A program made the translations under genes and the position numbers. This document shows positions 32,602 through 40,027 of a stretch of DNA of 64,000 nt, piece after piece. The notes under the pieces were generated by a model. That model was not told where the DNA came from and made no database searches. It was given only the letters and a program-made list of their open reading frames with translations. Source of the stretch: Agathobaculum ammoniilyticum (GTDB lineage Bacteria > Bacillota > Clostridia > Oscillospirales > Butyricicoccaceae); the NCBI RefSeq assembly GCF_025567315.1, contig NZ_JAOQJE010000004.1, forward strand, positions 164,942-228,941, written 5' to 3'. Positions within the stretch are counted from its first letter, which is position 1. The number at the start of each line of letters is the position of its first letter.

Positions 32602-34427
32602 TTGGACGTCCGCCCTCCTTTAAAGATGCCATAGCCGAAATGGTCGCAGCGCAGGCAGCGCGAGGTCTCCTGCTGGGCTTCCTCTTCGGTCATGCCGCAT
32701 TTGACAAGCTCAAAATTATCGATGCATTCCGCGAGCGGACGGTTCTTTAATTCCACGCGGCCACAGGCGGGGGAGTTGGTCAAATGGGCGGGCGGAATGT
32801 CCACATCGACCGTGATGACATGGTGGTATCCAAGATGCTGGTCGATATTAGCGGCCGCGACCTTGCCGGCCGCAACCGCGCGGATAACGGTCGCGGGGCC
32901 GGTGACCGCGTCGCCGCCCGCAAACACATGGGGCGTGTTGGGTACGAAAGCGTCGGACTCCGCCTGAATCTTGCCGCGGACAACAGGGGTGACCTGCTCG
33001 AACGGCTTTGCGTCAATCGCCTGGCCGATGGCAACGATAACAATATCGCAGGGGATGCGGAACAGCGGTTCCCGCGCGTTTTTCGGGCGCGGACGCCCAT
33101 CCGAGCCATACTCGCTGATGATCTGCGGGCGGGTCCAAAGCGCGGTAACATGGCCGTTCTCGTCCGCTTCGATGTGATCGGGCGCCTGCAGGGGAAGAAT
33201 CTGGCAGCCCTCGCTCTGCGCGTCCTCGATCTCCTCCGCGAGCGCGGTCATATCGGCGACGCGACGGCGGTAAATACAGGTGACGGATTCCGCGCCCAGC
33301 CGGATGGCGGTGCGGGTGGCATCCATCGAGACGTTGCCGCCGCCGACCACGCAGACGCGCTTGCCCTTGAAATCAGGTGCGCGGCCCTCACCGATATCGC
33401 GCAGAAGCTGGACGGCGGCGTATACGCCCTGGCTGTCCTCTCCCTCGATACCAAGCTTTTTGTCGTTATGCGCGCCGATAGCGATATATACCGCGTCGAA
33501 CTGCTCCTCAATATCGGAGAATGCAATGTCGCGGCCGATGGAGGTATCCGTATGTACCTCGATGCCGGTGGACAGGATAAAGGAGATGTCCGCGTCCAGC
33601 TTCTCCTGCGGCAGGCGGTAGTCGGGGATGCCGTAGCGCAGCATGCCGCCGAGCTGCGGCCGCTGGTCGTATACCACCACCTGATGCCCCATCAGAGAAA
33701 GGAAATAGGCGGCGGAAAGCCCGCCGGGGCCGCCGCCGATCACGGCGATGCGCTTGCCGGTGGACGGGGCGCAGGGGGGCGGCGTTTTGCCGGTCGCGTG
33801 GTCGCAGGCAAAGCGTTTGATACCGCAAATATTGACCGCGTCGTCCACCATGCGGCGGCGGCAGCGCGCCTCACAGGGATGCTCGCAGACATAGCCGCAG
33901 ACCGTGGGGAACGGGTTGTCCTTGCGGATCAGGCGCACCGCGTCGTCATACCGGTGCGCGCGAACCAGGGCGATGTAGCCGGGGATATCCACGCCCGCGG
34001 GGCAGAGGGCTACGCAGGGGACCGGCTGGTTCAGGCCGAACAGGCAGCGGCCATGCTCCACATGCGAGAGATAGTCCTCGCGGAAGCCCTGCACGCCCTG
34101 CAAAACCATGCGCGCGGCTTCGTAACCGATCGCGCAGTCTGCGGTATCTTGGATAACGCGGGCGGTTTTTTCGATCAGGTCAATGGTTTCGACCGTGGCG
34201 GTGGAGTCAAGTACGCTTTCGAGAAGCGAGGTGAGCTGGCCGAGTCCGATGCGGCACGGAACGCATTTGCCGCAGGTCTGTGCATGACACAGGCGAAGGA
34301 ACGAGAGCGCCATATCGACCGGACAAAGGCCCGGGGGGCTTGCGCTCAGACGACGCTCAACATCACGGTACAGGCTTTCGACAACTGTCTGCGCGCGGCC
34401 AGGCGTCTCGATGGATAATCTGCTCAA
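32595..34427 (-). CDS. NAD(P)H-linked FAD/Fe-S oxidoreductase: NuoF-type Fe-S segment fused to a GltD-like flavoprotein
   Basis: The 610-residue protein starts at TTG 34427 behind GAGGGAGGATG. Residues about 1-120 resemble the C-terminal Fe-S domain of NuoF/HydB (HAQTCGKCVPCRIGLGQL). Next come Cys clusters (CPAGVDIPGYI, CGYVCEHPCEARCRR) and a GltD/NfnB-like FAD- and NAD(P)-binding pair (IAVIGGGPGGLSAAYFLSLM, CVVGGGNVSMDATRTAIRLG). The C-terminus has another CLRCDHFGYG cysteine group. Similar fusions partner [FeFe]-hydrogenases in clostridia. It probably feeds NAD(P)H electrons to HydA, possibly with bifurcation, but the NuoE-like subunit is not visible. Confidence 0.82.
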   Translation of the reverse strand: MSRLSIETPGRAQTVVESLYRDVERRLSASPPGLCPVDMALSFLRLCHAQTCGKCVPCRIGLGQLTSLLESVLDSTATVETIDLIEKTARVIQDTADCAIGYEAARMVLQGVQGFREDYLSHVEHGRCLFGLNQPVPCVALCPAGVDIPGYIALVRAHRYDDAVRLIRKDNPFPTVCGYVCEHPCEARCRRRMVDDAVNICGIKRFACDHATGKTPPPCAPSTGKRIAVIGGGPGGLSAAYFLSLMGHQVVVYDQRPQLGGMLRYGIPDYRLPQEKLDADISFILSTGIEVHTDTSIGRDIAFSDIEEQFDAVYIAIGAHNDKKLGIEGEDSQGVYAAVQLLRDIGEGRAPDFKGKRVCVVGGGNVSMDATRTAIRLGAESVTCIYRRRVADMTALAEEIEDAQSEGCQILPLQAPDHIEADENGHVTALWTRPQIISEYGSDGRPRPKNAREPLFRIPCDIVIVAIGQAIDAKPFEQVTPVVRGKIQAESDAFVPNTPHVFAGGDAVTGPATVIRAVAAGKVAAANIDQHLGYHHVITVDVDIPPAHLTNSPACGRVELKNRPLAECIDNFELVKCGMTEEEAQQETSRCLRCDHFGYGIFKGGRTSKW

Positions 34428-34472
34428 TTTACATCCTCCCTCGATGAATATTTTATACACACATACAATTGA

Positions 34473-34501
34473 ATCATAGACCAACTGCAGAGAAAAGTCA
34501 A
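34473..34501 (-). promoter_or_regulatory. Promoter of the hydrogenase operon
   Basis: On the minus strand TTGACT (34501-34496), 17 bases, TATGAT (34478-34473), 46 bases before the TTG start. Confidence 0.75.
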
Positions 34502-34629
34502 CTGCGAAACCGATACCGCGCAAAAAACTGAAAATACCGGACGCATAGCTCAAGGTGGGGAAAGGGGGATTGTCGTAAAATCGAGGATAGGAAAGGGAAG
34601 AAACTCGTTTTTGCGCAAAGCGAAAGCTC

Positions 34630-34659
34630 TTGACAGGGAAGACCGATATTTGGTATACT
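34630..34659 (+). promoter_or_regulatory. Promoter of tRNA-Pro
   Basis: TTGACA (34630-34635), 18 bases, TATACT (34654-34659), just ahead of the tRNA. Confidence 0.75.
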
Positions 34660-34696
34660 TTTTATCAGAGTATCTTAGTATAACAGAATTTCACTA

Positions 34697-34773
34697 TCCG
34701 GGTGTAGCGCAGTTGGTAGCGCGCTTGCTTTGGGAGCAAGATGCCGGGAGTTCGAGTCTCCCCACTCGGACCA
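34697..34773 (+). tRNA. tRNA-Pro (anticodon TGG)
   Basis: The 77-base gene includes an encoded CCA. The acceptor stem TCCGGGT pairs with ACTCGGA (one G-T pair). The anticodon arm CTTGC-TTTGGGA-GCAAG gives anticodon TGG. The T arm GGGAG-TTCGAGT-CTCCC is intact. Confidence 0.95.
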
Positions 34774-34776
34774 AAC

Positions 34777-34830
34777 AATGATAATCCGAACTACATTATC
34801 CAGGTGGGTAATGTGTTCGGATTTATCATT
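34777..34830 (+). terminator. Terminator-like hairpin after tRNA-Pro
   Basis: AATGATAA-TCCGAAC-ACATTA pairs with TAATGT-TTCGGA-TTATCATT in a long stem with a loop around CAGGTGGG, directly downstream of the tRNA. Confidence 0.7.
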
Positions 34831-34946
34831 TCTATCGACAATGTAATATGACGAACAAGGGCGGGAGAAACATTCCTGCCCTTGTATTTTGCTTTCTCTA
34901 TTGTTATCATACTTTTATTGAACAAATCGGAATTTGTGCAAGTGGA

Positions 34947-35468
34947 GTGGAATATAAAATAATATTAGATACCGAGCGTTTATTTCTAAGAGAAATGAAA
35001 CAAAATGACTTTCAAGATTTAGCAGAAATTTTACAAAACCCCAGGGTTATGTATGCGTATGAGCATGATTTCTCAGATAATGATGTTCAAGCATGGCTTG
35101 ACCGACAAATAGAACGATACAAAAAATATGGATTTGGTTTGTGGGCAGTGGTATTAAAAGATACCAATGAAATGATAGGACAAGCGGGGCTTACAATGCA
35201 GCCTTATAAAAATACGGAAGTACTTGAAATTGGCTATTTGCTTAAAGAAAAATTTTGGCATTATGGATACGCAAGAGAAGCGGCTATGGGGTGTAAGAAA
35301 TATGCTTTTGAAAATTTGAATAGGGCTAAAGTATATTCAGTCATAAAATCAGATAATCTTGCTTCTATGAAAATAGCAGAAAGTATTGGTATAATTAAAG
35401 AAGATGAATTTATCACACAATATTATAACGGTGAAATGCTTCATTTCCTCTATTCTGTTCATAAATAA
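34947..35468 (+). CDS. GNAT family N-acetyltransferase (RimJ/RimL-like)
   Basis: The product has the GNAT acceptor-type start (ILDTERLFLREMKQNDFQDL), IGQAGLTMQ and the acetyl-CoA loop region LLKEKFWHYGYAREA followed by SDNLASMKIAESIG. I prefer the GTG at 34947 (173 residues), since GTGGAG lies just ahead and homology begins there; the frame is open back to 34848. The substrate is unknown. It is strikingly AT-rich compared with the host genes, a sign of transfer. Confidence 0.85.
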   Translation: MEYKIILDTERLFLREMKQNDFQDLAEILQNPRVMYAYEHDFSDNDVQAWLDRQIERYKKYGFGLWAVVLKDTNEMIGQAGLTMQPYKNTEVLEIGYLLKEKFWHYGYAREAAMGCKKYAFENLNRAKVYSVIKSDNLASMKIAESIGIIKEDEFITQYYNGEMLHFLYSVHK

Positions 35469-35504
35469 TTTGATAACTTCCAATTTGTCGACGTGTTGAA
35501 GAAC

Positions 35505-35538
35505 GGCGGGAGCATTTGTAACGATGCCCCCGCCTTTT
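35505..35538. terminator. Terminator between the GNAT gene and the 58-residue gene
   Basis: GGCGGG-AG-CAT (35505-35515) pairs with ATG-C-CCCGCC (35524-35534), followed by TTTT. Confidence 0.7.
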
Positions 35539-35539
35539 G

Positions 35540-35716
35540 TTAGTCCTGTTTCACTTTGTCTTGTTCCTGTTGCGCTTTCCACTCGGCAAACTCCCGCTGT
35601 CCTTCCTCGCTCTCAAAAAACGCTTGTATCTTCGGAAGCAGGACACGGGCCAATGCGTCCACCTCATGGACGGGTATTCCCGTGCCGTGGTCGTTGATTT
35701 TCCGTTTCCTCGCCAT
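35540..35716 (-). CDS. Conserved small protein of the plasmid-like element (58 aa)
   Basis: The frame from ATG 35716 encodes 58 residues starting MARKRKINDHGTGIPVHEVD and ending QQEQDKVKQD. It is basic at the start, acidic and Gln-rich at the end (FFESEEGQREFAEWKAQQ), and predicted helical. It begins 18 bases after the FtsK-type gene and is probably in the same operon. The function is unknown. Confidence 0.6.
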   Translation of the reverse strand: MARKRKINDHGTGIPVHEVDALARVLLPKIQAFFESEEGQREFAEWKAQQEQDKVKQD

Positions 35717-35734
35717 AGGAGAGCCGCCCCCAGT

Positions 35735-36934
35735 CTATAGCCGCTCCTGGTCAAACAGGTAGGCTTGGAACACAGTCCCGTCCCCAGTAATGAAACGGCC
35801 CCTTGCGTCCTTGGGTATCTGTTCGGCGGCGCTGGTATTGTTCAGGATAATGCCGGACAATACGCTTTCGGCCCTGCCGCATACCCGGAAATCCATGTTG
35901 TTTCTGATCTGGCCGGGGATGATATTCGTGTCCGGGCGCTGGGTGGCAAGTATCAAGTGAATACCAAAGGCCCGCCCCAATCGGGCGAGAGTGGCAAGCC
36001 TGCCCTCGATCTGATTGAGCTTGTCTCTGTCCTCCTTGCTCCGGCCTGTCCTGTCCAGCAGTTCCGCCACCTCGTCACAGGCGAATACCAGCCGGGGAAG
36101 CCCCTCCCCCGTGGCCTCGTTAAATGCGTCCAGGTCTTTACACCCGGCTTCCTCCAGCCACCCCTTGCGGGCTTCCAGCACCGCCACAAGCTGGCCCAAG
36201 ACATAAAGCAGGGTATCTTCCCGAAAACACATATGGCATTTCTGCCGCCAGACCTTGGGGAAGTCCACACCGCCCTTGAAATCGGCTATGTAGACCTCCG
36301 CCCCCTTGCGGAGCGCCTGCATGAGCAGGAGCTTTAACAGGACGCTCTTGCCGCTCCCCGTGGAGCCGCCCAGCAGGATATGGGGAATATTCGCAAGGTT
36401 GACCGACACAGGCCCAGTGAGGCTTTCCCCCAACACTAACACAAAGTTGTCCGGGGACAGGTATTTGTCTTTCCAGGGGAGCAGGGCAGGGAAATCGCTT
36501 TCAGCGGGAGCGGAATAGACACGGATGATTTTCCGCCCCTCTGCCCATGTCATTTTAGCTATGGTGATATTCAGGGCCGTTTCAATCCTGGCCCGCTTGT
36601 CCTCCCACTCCCCCATGGGTATGCCGCAGGGGTCGAACTCCCAGACCGTCAGCCGGGGGTTGTCTGTGTCCTGCCGCTTTGCTATGAGGGCAGGGGCCTC
36701 CCCCGCATGGTTGACAAGGCCCACTTTCTGCAAGCCCTCCTTTGCCGCTTTGCCGCCCCAGGGTGTCCCCAGGAGTACCAGGACGGCCAGGAGGCCGCCC
36801 ACGGCGTAGAGGGGGAGCAGGAGGTTGATAACGGCCTCCAGGATGGGGGAAAACATACCGTAAGTGTCCAAGCCGAACAGATACGCCCGGAACAGCCAGA
36901 CCAGCACAGCGCCCACCAGATAGGCCGCCAGCAA
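35735..36934 (-). CDS. FtsK/SpoIIIE-type DNA translocase (coupling-protein-like) of the plasmid-like element
   Basis: The 399-residue reading has N-terminal membrane helices (LVGAVLVWLFRAYLF, LLLPLYAVGGLLAVLVLLG), Walker A GGSTGSGKS, Walker B LVFACDE, and LILATQRPDTNIIPGQIRNN typical of the FtsK motor. It probably moves element DNA during transfer or replication. The frame is open upstream without ATG or GTG. A seven-base G run (plus strand 36946-36952) separates it from the in-frame-looking 34-residue ORF that appears to be its real N-terminus, so the gene is probably frameshifted. Confidence 0.8.
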   Translation of the reverse strand: MLAAYLVGAVLVWLFRAYLFGLDTYGMFSPILEAVINLLLPLYAVGGLLAVLVLLGTPWGGKAAKEGLQKVGLVNHAGEAPALIAKRQDTDNPRLTVWEFDPCGIPMGEWEDKRARIETALNITIAKMTWAEGRKIIRVYSAPAESDFPALLPWKDKYLSPDNFVLVLGESLTGPVSVNLANIPHILLGGSTGSGKSVLLKLLLMQALRKGAEVYIADFKGGVDFPKVWRQKCHMCFREDTLLYVLGQLVAVLEARKGWLEEAGCKDLDAFNEATGEGLPRLVFACDEVAELLDRTGRSKEDRDKLNQIEGRLATLARLGRAFGIHLILATQRPDTNIIPGQIRNNMDFRVCGRAESVLSGIILNNTSAAEQIPKDARGRFITGDGTVFQAYLFDQERL

Positions 36935-36941
36935 CGCCCGT

Positions 36942-37046
36942 TTATGGGGGGGTGTCCCTGACCGCTTCCAGCCCTCTTTTCATGCGTTGGAGCAAGTGGC
37001 GGTTTTCCGTCCGCCTGTTGATGGTGTCTTTTTCATTTCTTGTCAT
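36942..37046 (-). CDS. 34-residue ORF, probable displaced 5' end of the FtsK-type gene
   Basis: It starts at ATG 37046 behind AAAGGGGGG and reads MTRNEKDTINRRTENRHLLQ, then RMKRGLEAVRDTPP and stop. One base change in the adjacent C7 run would continue it into HKRALLAAYLV, the N-terminus of the translocase. A separate small protein is less likely. Confidence 0.5.
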   Translation of the reverse strand: MTRNEKDTINRRTENRHLLQRMKRGLEAVRDTPP

Positions 37047-37996
37047 AGGGAAATCCCCCCTTTCTTGTGAATGACCGTGGAGCCGTCCGGGAGGTACTCT
37101 ACCACGACATGAATACGGCGGAGAAACGCCCGCCAGGTTTCCGGCCTGTCCCACTGTTCGCCCCAGTACTGCTTTTCCAGCGGGAGGTTAGAGGTGATAT
37201 AAACCTTTGTGTAACAGGCCGTCTTGTCATTGTACCGGGCCGGGAGGGACAGAGGGTAAATATCCAGGTAGTTGAGCATATCTTCAATCGGTATCTGACC
37301 GCTGAACTCCTAGAACACAAGCACCTCCTGCCCGTGGTAGCCGTCAAAGGAAATGCCCTTTGAGGCCCGGTAGTTTGTCACCCGGTAAATGCTCCGGGGG
37401 TCATGGGTTTCGTAAATGCTCCTTGTCTTGCCCGCACCGCTGGCCCCGTAGAGATAGGACACCTCCAAGGGCCTGTTTTCCACGGCGTACTTTTCCGCCG
37501 TCAATACCTGCCGGAGCAGGTCAATGTCACGGACACGAAAGGCCATAGCCGGATTATCGTCTATGATTTCCGTGGTGGTTATGCCGTCCCGGATATTCTG
37601 GACAAGGCGGAACATCTCCGGGTGTTTCTCCGCCTGTTCCGGGGGTATCTCGCCCCATTCCTCGAAAGTCCCAGGCACCGAAGTTTCCGCCTTGTCCGTG
37701 TCCGCCCATCGGCCATCTTTCCGAATGTACGCCCGGTTGTCCTGTACTGTTCCGTATGCCTTTTCGATATGGGCCGTTGGAAAGCGGTTTTTGACGGTGG
37801 AGAGGCGCACAGGCGATGGCGCATAGAAAAACAAGTGCGTGTGATATGTCCCCGTTGACGCTATTTCATCACCCATGCAGTAATAGGCGGGAGAAAACAG
37901 CAACAGCAGTTTGGTGATAGCGGCGTGATCTAATCCGGCCTCCAATGGATTGTTGATTACTAGCGCCCATTTACGGGATTGGCTATTGTTGCCCAT
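37043..37996 (-). pseudogene. rep: CRESS-type Rep (HUH endonuclease plus SF3 helicase) with in-frame amber codon
   Basis: The frame from ATG 37996 encodes an HUH nuclease (WALVINNP, motif II YHTHLFFY with His52/His54, NRAYIRK for the catalytic Tyr) and an SF3 helicase (Walker A LYGASGAGKT near residue 190). At 37312-37310 a TAG interrupts ...QEVLVF; the same frame continues EFSGQIPIEDMLNYLDIYPL to the arginine-finger end. Family members have Glu there (GAG), so one G-to-T change explains the stop. Rolling-circle initiation is probably lost unless the stop is suppressed. Confidence 0.8.
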
Positions 37997-38152
37997 GTAA
38001 ATCCTCCATTGTATTGCTACATGCTACAAGGTTCCCATAAGGGGTAATACTAGCCCCTTATGGGAACGGCGGCGCTGGTATTGCCGCCGGGGGATATTTT
38101 TCTTGGGGAAAAATCTCTTTCCCCGGCTGGCCTCACCAGCGCCGCCGGAGCA

Positions 38153-38473
38153 TCAGGTTTTAGGATTTACCAAATGAATACCCGTGGCCTTTGCTCCCAC
38201 CTGGGGCTGACCCTGGCTCCAATAGATAAATACCTCCAGGTTGTCAAAACGAACTTCGGCATAGCCGTCCGGGGCATCCATGAGCTTATCCCCGTCAATG
38301 CGTACATTGATTTTCTCCAGGCCCCTTTCCGGCAAGGCCACTGTGTAGCGGTAGCCGAGAATATGCTCTGTACGACGCCCCTCCCTATATTAGTAGGCCG
38401 GAGATACATCCACCAGCCACAACTTGTTTCCCAGGCTCTGGGACTTGATTTCCAAATCACTAAACTTAAACAT
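38153..38473 (-). pseudogene. Accessory protein of the Rep element, with in-frame ochre codon
   Basis: The start at ATG 38473 follows AAAAGGAG. The frame reads MFKFSDLEIKSQSLGNKLWL..VSPAY, then TAA (38392-38390), then continues YREGRRTEHILGYRYTVALP to NPKT. The conserved continuation (RGLEKINVRIDGDKLMDAPD) shows both halves are one gene of about 106 codons. GAA to TAA is the simplest lesion. Function is unknown; such proteins sit beside Rep in related elements. Confidence 0.65.
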
Positions 38474-38556
38474 AAAATACTCCTTTTCATGCGAGGGGGG
38501 CGGCTGGCCTGACCTCCGCCCTGGTTGATAAATCCACAAGACCTCGTGTGCTATTA

Positions 38557-38991
38557 TCATACCAAGCCCCAGAGTACAAGTGAAGCGCAGATCTGCCACC
38601 TCACGGTGCAGATCTGCGCTCCTAATCGTTTTATTTCGTTTTGCAGAGTTCTTTTGCGACGGATAAGCGCCTCCGCCTCCTCAAGCAACTGTTCCGGGGA
38701 ACGGTTTGCAGGGGGAGGCACCAGCGCATCAAGAGAAACGCCGAGGGCTTCGGCTATATGATACACCATGACTAGCCTTATACCCTCGTATGTTCCACTT
38801 TCATACCGCTTGATTGTGTCTGACGATGTACCAGCCCTTTCCGCAAGTTCTTCTTGCGTCAAGCCCTGGCCTAGACGAATACGCCTTATATTCCACCCGA
38901 CCACTCCGGGAATGTCCCCAGGCGGGGGCGGAACAGTGTTTTCTTGTTTGGGTGCTGTCAAACGGGAGCGGTCAGCCCCGTTTTTCAGCAA
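38557..38991 (-). CDS. Xre-family regulator (leftward)
   Basis: The 144-residue protein has a helix-turn-helix of the Xre/lambda-repressor type (NIRRIRLGQGLTQEELAERA, TSSDTIKRYESGTYEGI) and an acidic helical tail. The start is a TTG at 38991 with AGGT upstream; an internal start is possible. It probably represses the element's Rep or recombinase genes. The 3' end runs into an inverted repeat at 38583-38621. Confidence 0.8.
   Translation of the reverse strand: MLKNGADRSRLTAPKQENTVPPPPGDIPGVVGWNIRRIRLGQGLTQEELAERAGTSSDTIKRYESGTYEGIRLVMVYHIAEALGVSLDALVPPPANRSPEQLLEEAEALIRRKRTLQNEIKRLGAQICTVRWQICASLVLWGLV
38583..38621. repeat. Inverted repeat at the 3' end of the leftward Xre gene
   Basis: AGCGCAGATCTG and CAGATCTGCGCT pair with 13 to 15 bases between them (CCACCTCACGGTG). 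The repeat lies inside the final codons, and there is no T-run. It may be an operator or a recombination relic. Confidence 0.5.
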
Positions 38992-39655
38992 TTACAAATT
39001 ACCTGTTAGTTGTTAATGGTTTCCGCCGCCGGAGGTGATGTATGCTGTGACTGGTATATGCGGAAACACGGAAAAAGTGCTTTCTGCATACGCACCACCT
39101 CCTTTGTGGAATGTCGAGATAGTATGTGCTTACGATACTACCCCCGACGACAGGCCCTACAAACGCATAAAACGATACTGAATACAAGTGAACTGTATTC
39201 ACCTGTGCGGGAGGGCGCATGGTGTGACCCTCCCTGTTCCTATGCTTCTGTGCCGTTTAGAACGGCTGTCGCTGTTGTTCGCCGCACAAGGCGGCTTTCG
39301 CTTGGATGGTCTTTCTGGTTTACTGTTATTCATTCTAAACAATATGCCTTTCGGCTGGTTCGATAATAGAATACCACAGACACGCACTAAGGGCAACTAT
39401 ATATTGATGAATAAACTGTAAATAAATCTATATTTTGTAGTCTTTGCTTCGCCTGCCAGTAGCCCCGGCTGTGCCCCCTGTCAATGGTCAAGATAAACGG
39501 CCCATGTGCCGCCATTGACAGGGGGCGCAGCCGGGGCTTGTCGGTAATCAAGGGGTGTCAGCCGCAGGCTGGCTGACACCCGCAAAAATATTTTGAAAGT
39601 GTTATTTACAATTATCTCTGTTTGTGATATTTTAGATTTAATAGGAGGGATTTTT
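38992..39655. repeat. Non-coding region with operator-like and origin-like inverted repeats
   Basis: No convincing gene is present. GAATACA-N7-TGTATTC (39180-39200) looks like an operator. A very strong inverted repeat at 39460-39487 and 39512-39540 pairs AGCCCCGGCTG..CCCCCTGTCAATGG with CCATTGACAGGGGG..CAGCCGGGGCT (one mismatch) around a 24-base loop. GGGTGTCAGCC/GGCTGACACCC follows at 39553-39581. Two adjacent large cruciforms close to Rep and recombinase genes are compatible with a rolling-circle origin; this is inference. Confidence 0.55.
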
Positions 39656-40027
39656 ATGGAGCAGATTGGAAAACGTCTCCGGGCCTTGCGTGAGGGTGTC
39701 CGGCTGACACAGGTAAACATGGCGGAGATTTTAGGCGTACAGCAATCCAGGATAAACCGCTTTGAAACAGGCCGCTCCACGCCGCCCCCGGAGGTCTTTA
39801 TCAAGTACGCCGACTATTTCAATGTGTCGATGGATTATCTCTATTGCCGCACAGACGAGCCACGGGGCAAACTGTACGACTACAAGCCCCAGGCCCTAAA
39901 GGACAAGACGGAGCAAAACCGGGAAATGAGGGCGTTTATTGAAATGTGCTTTGACCCGAAAGCGCCCGTCAACAAGCGTCTGAAAGAGGCGTTGTTCCGT
40001 ATCATGGAGGAGGGAGAGCAGAAATGA
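39656..40027 (+). CDS. Xre-family regulator coupled to the recombinase
   Basis: The 123-residue protein has an N-terminal Xre helix-turn-helix (LRALREGVRLTQVNMAEILG, QQSRINRFETGRSTPPPE) and a helical tail. It starts at ATG 39656 behind AGGAGGG; the longer frame from 39593 is rejected. Its stop overlaps the recombinase start (ATGA), so it likely controls integration or excision. Confidence 0.88.
   Translation: MEQIGKRLRALREGVRLTQVNMAEILGVQQSRINRFETGRSTPPPEVFIKYADYFNVSMDYLYCRTDEPRGKLYDYKPQALKDKTEQNREMRAFIEMCFDPKAPVNKRLKEALFRIMEEGEQK

Noticed and set aside
32784..34418. 544-codon frame antisense to the flavoprotein gene
   Set aside because: Mirror frame of GC-rich coding sequence; no start context.
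34697..34773. tRNA-Pro as the attachment site of the Rep element
   Set aside because: The element's recombinase is a serine type, and no repeat of the tRNA 3' end was found near 41.6 kb.
36942..37154. 70-codon frame starting upstream of the 34-residue ORF
   Set aside because: The first half overlaps Rep 3' sequence; only the part from ATG 37046 has a ribosome site.
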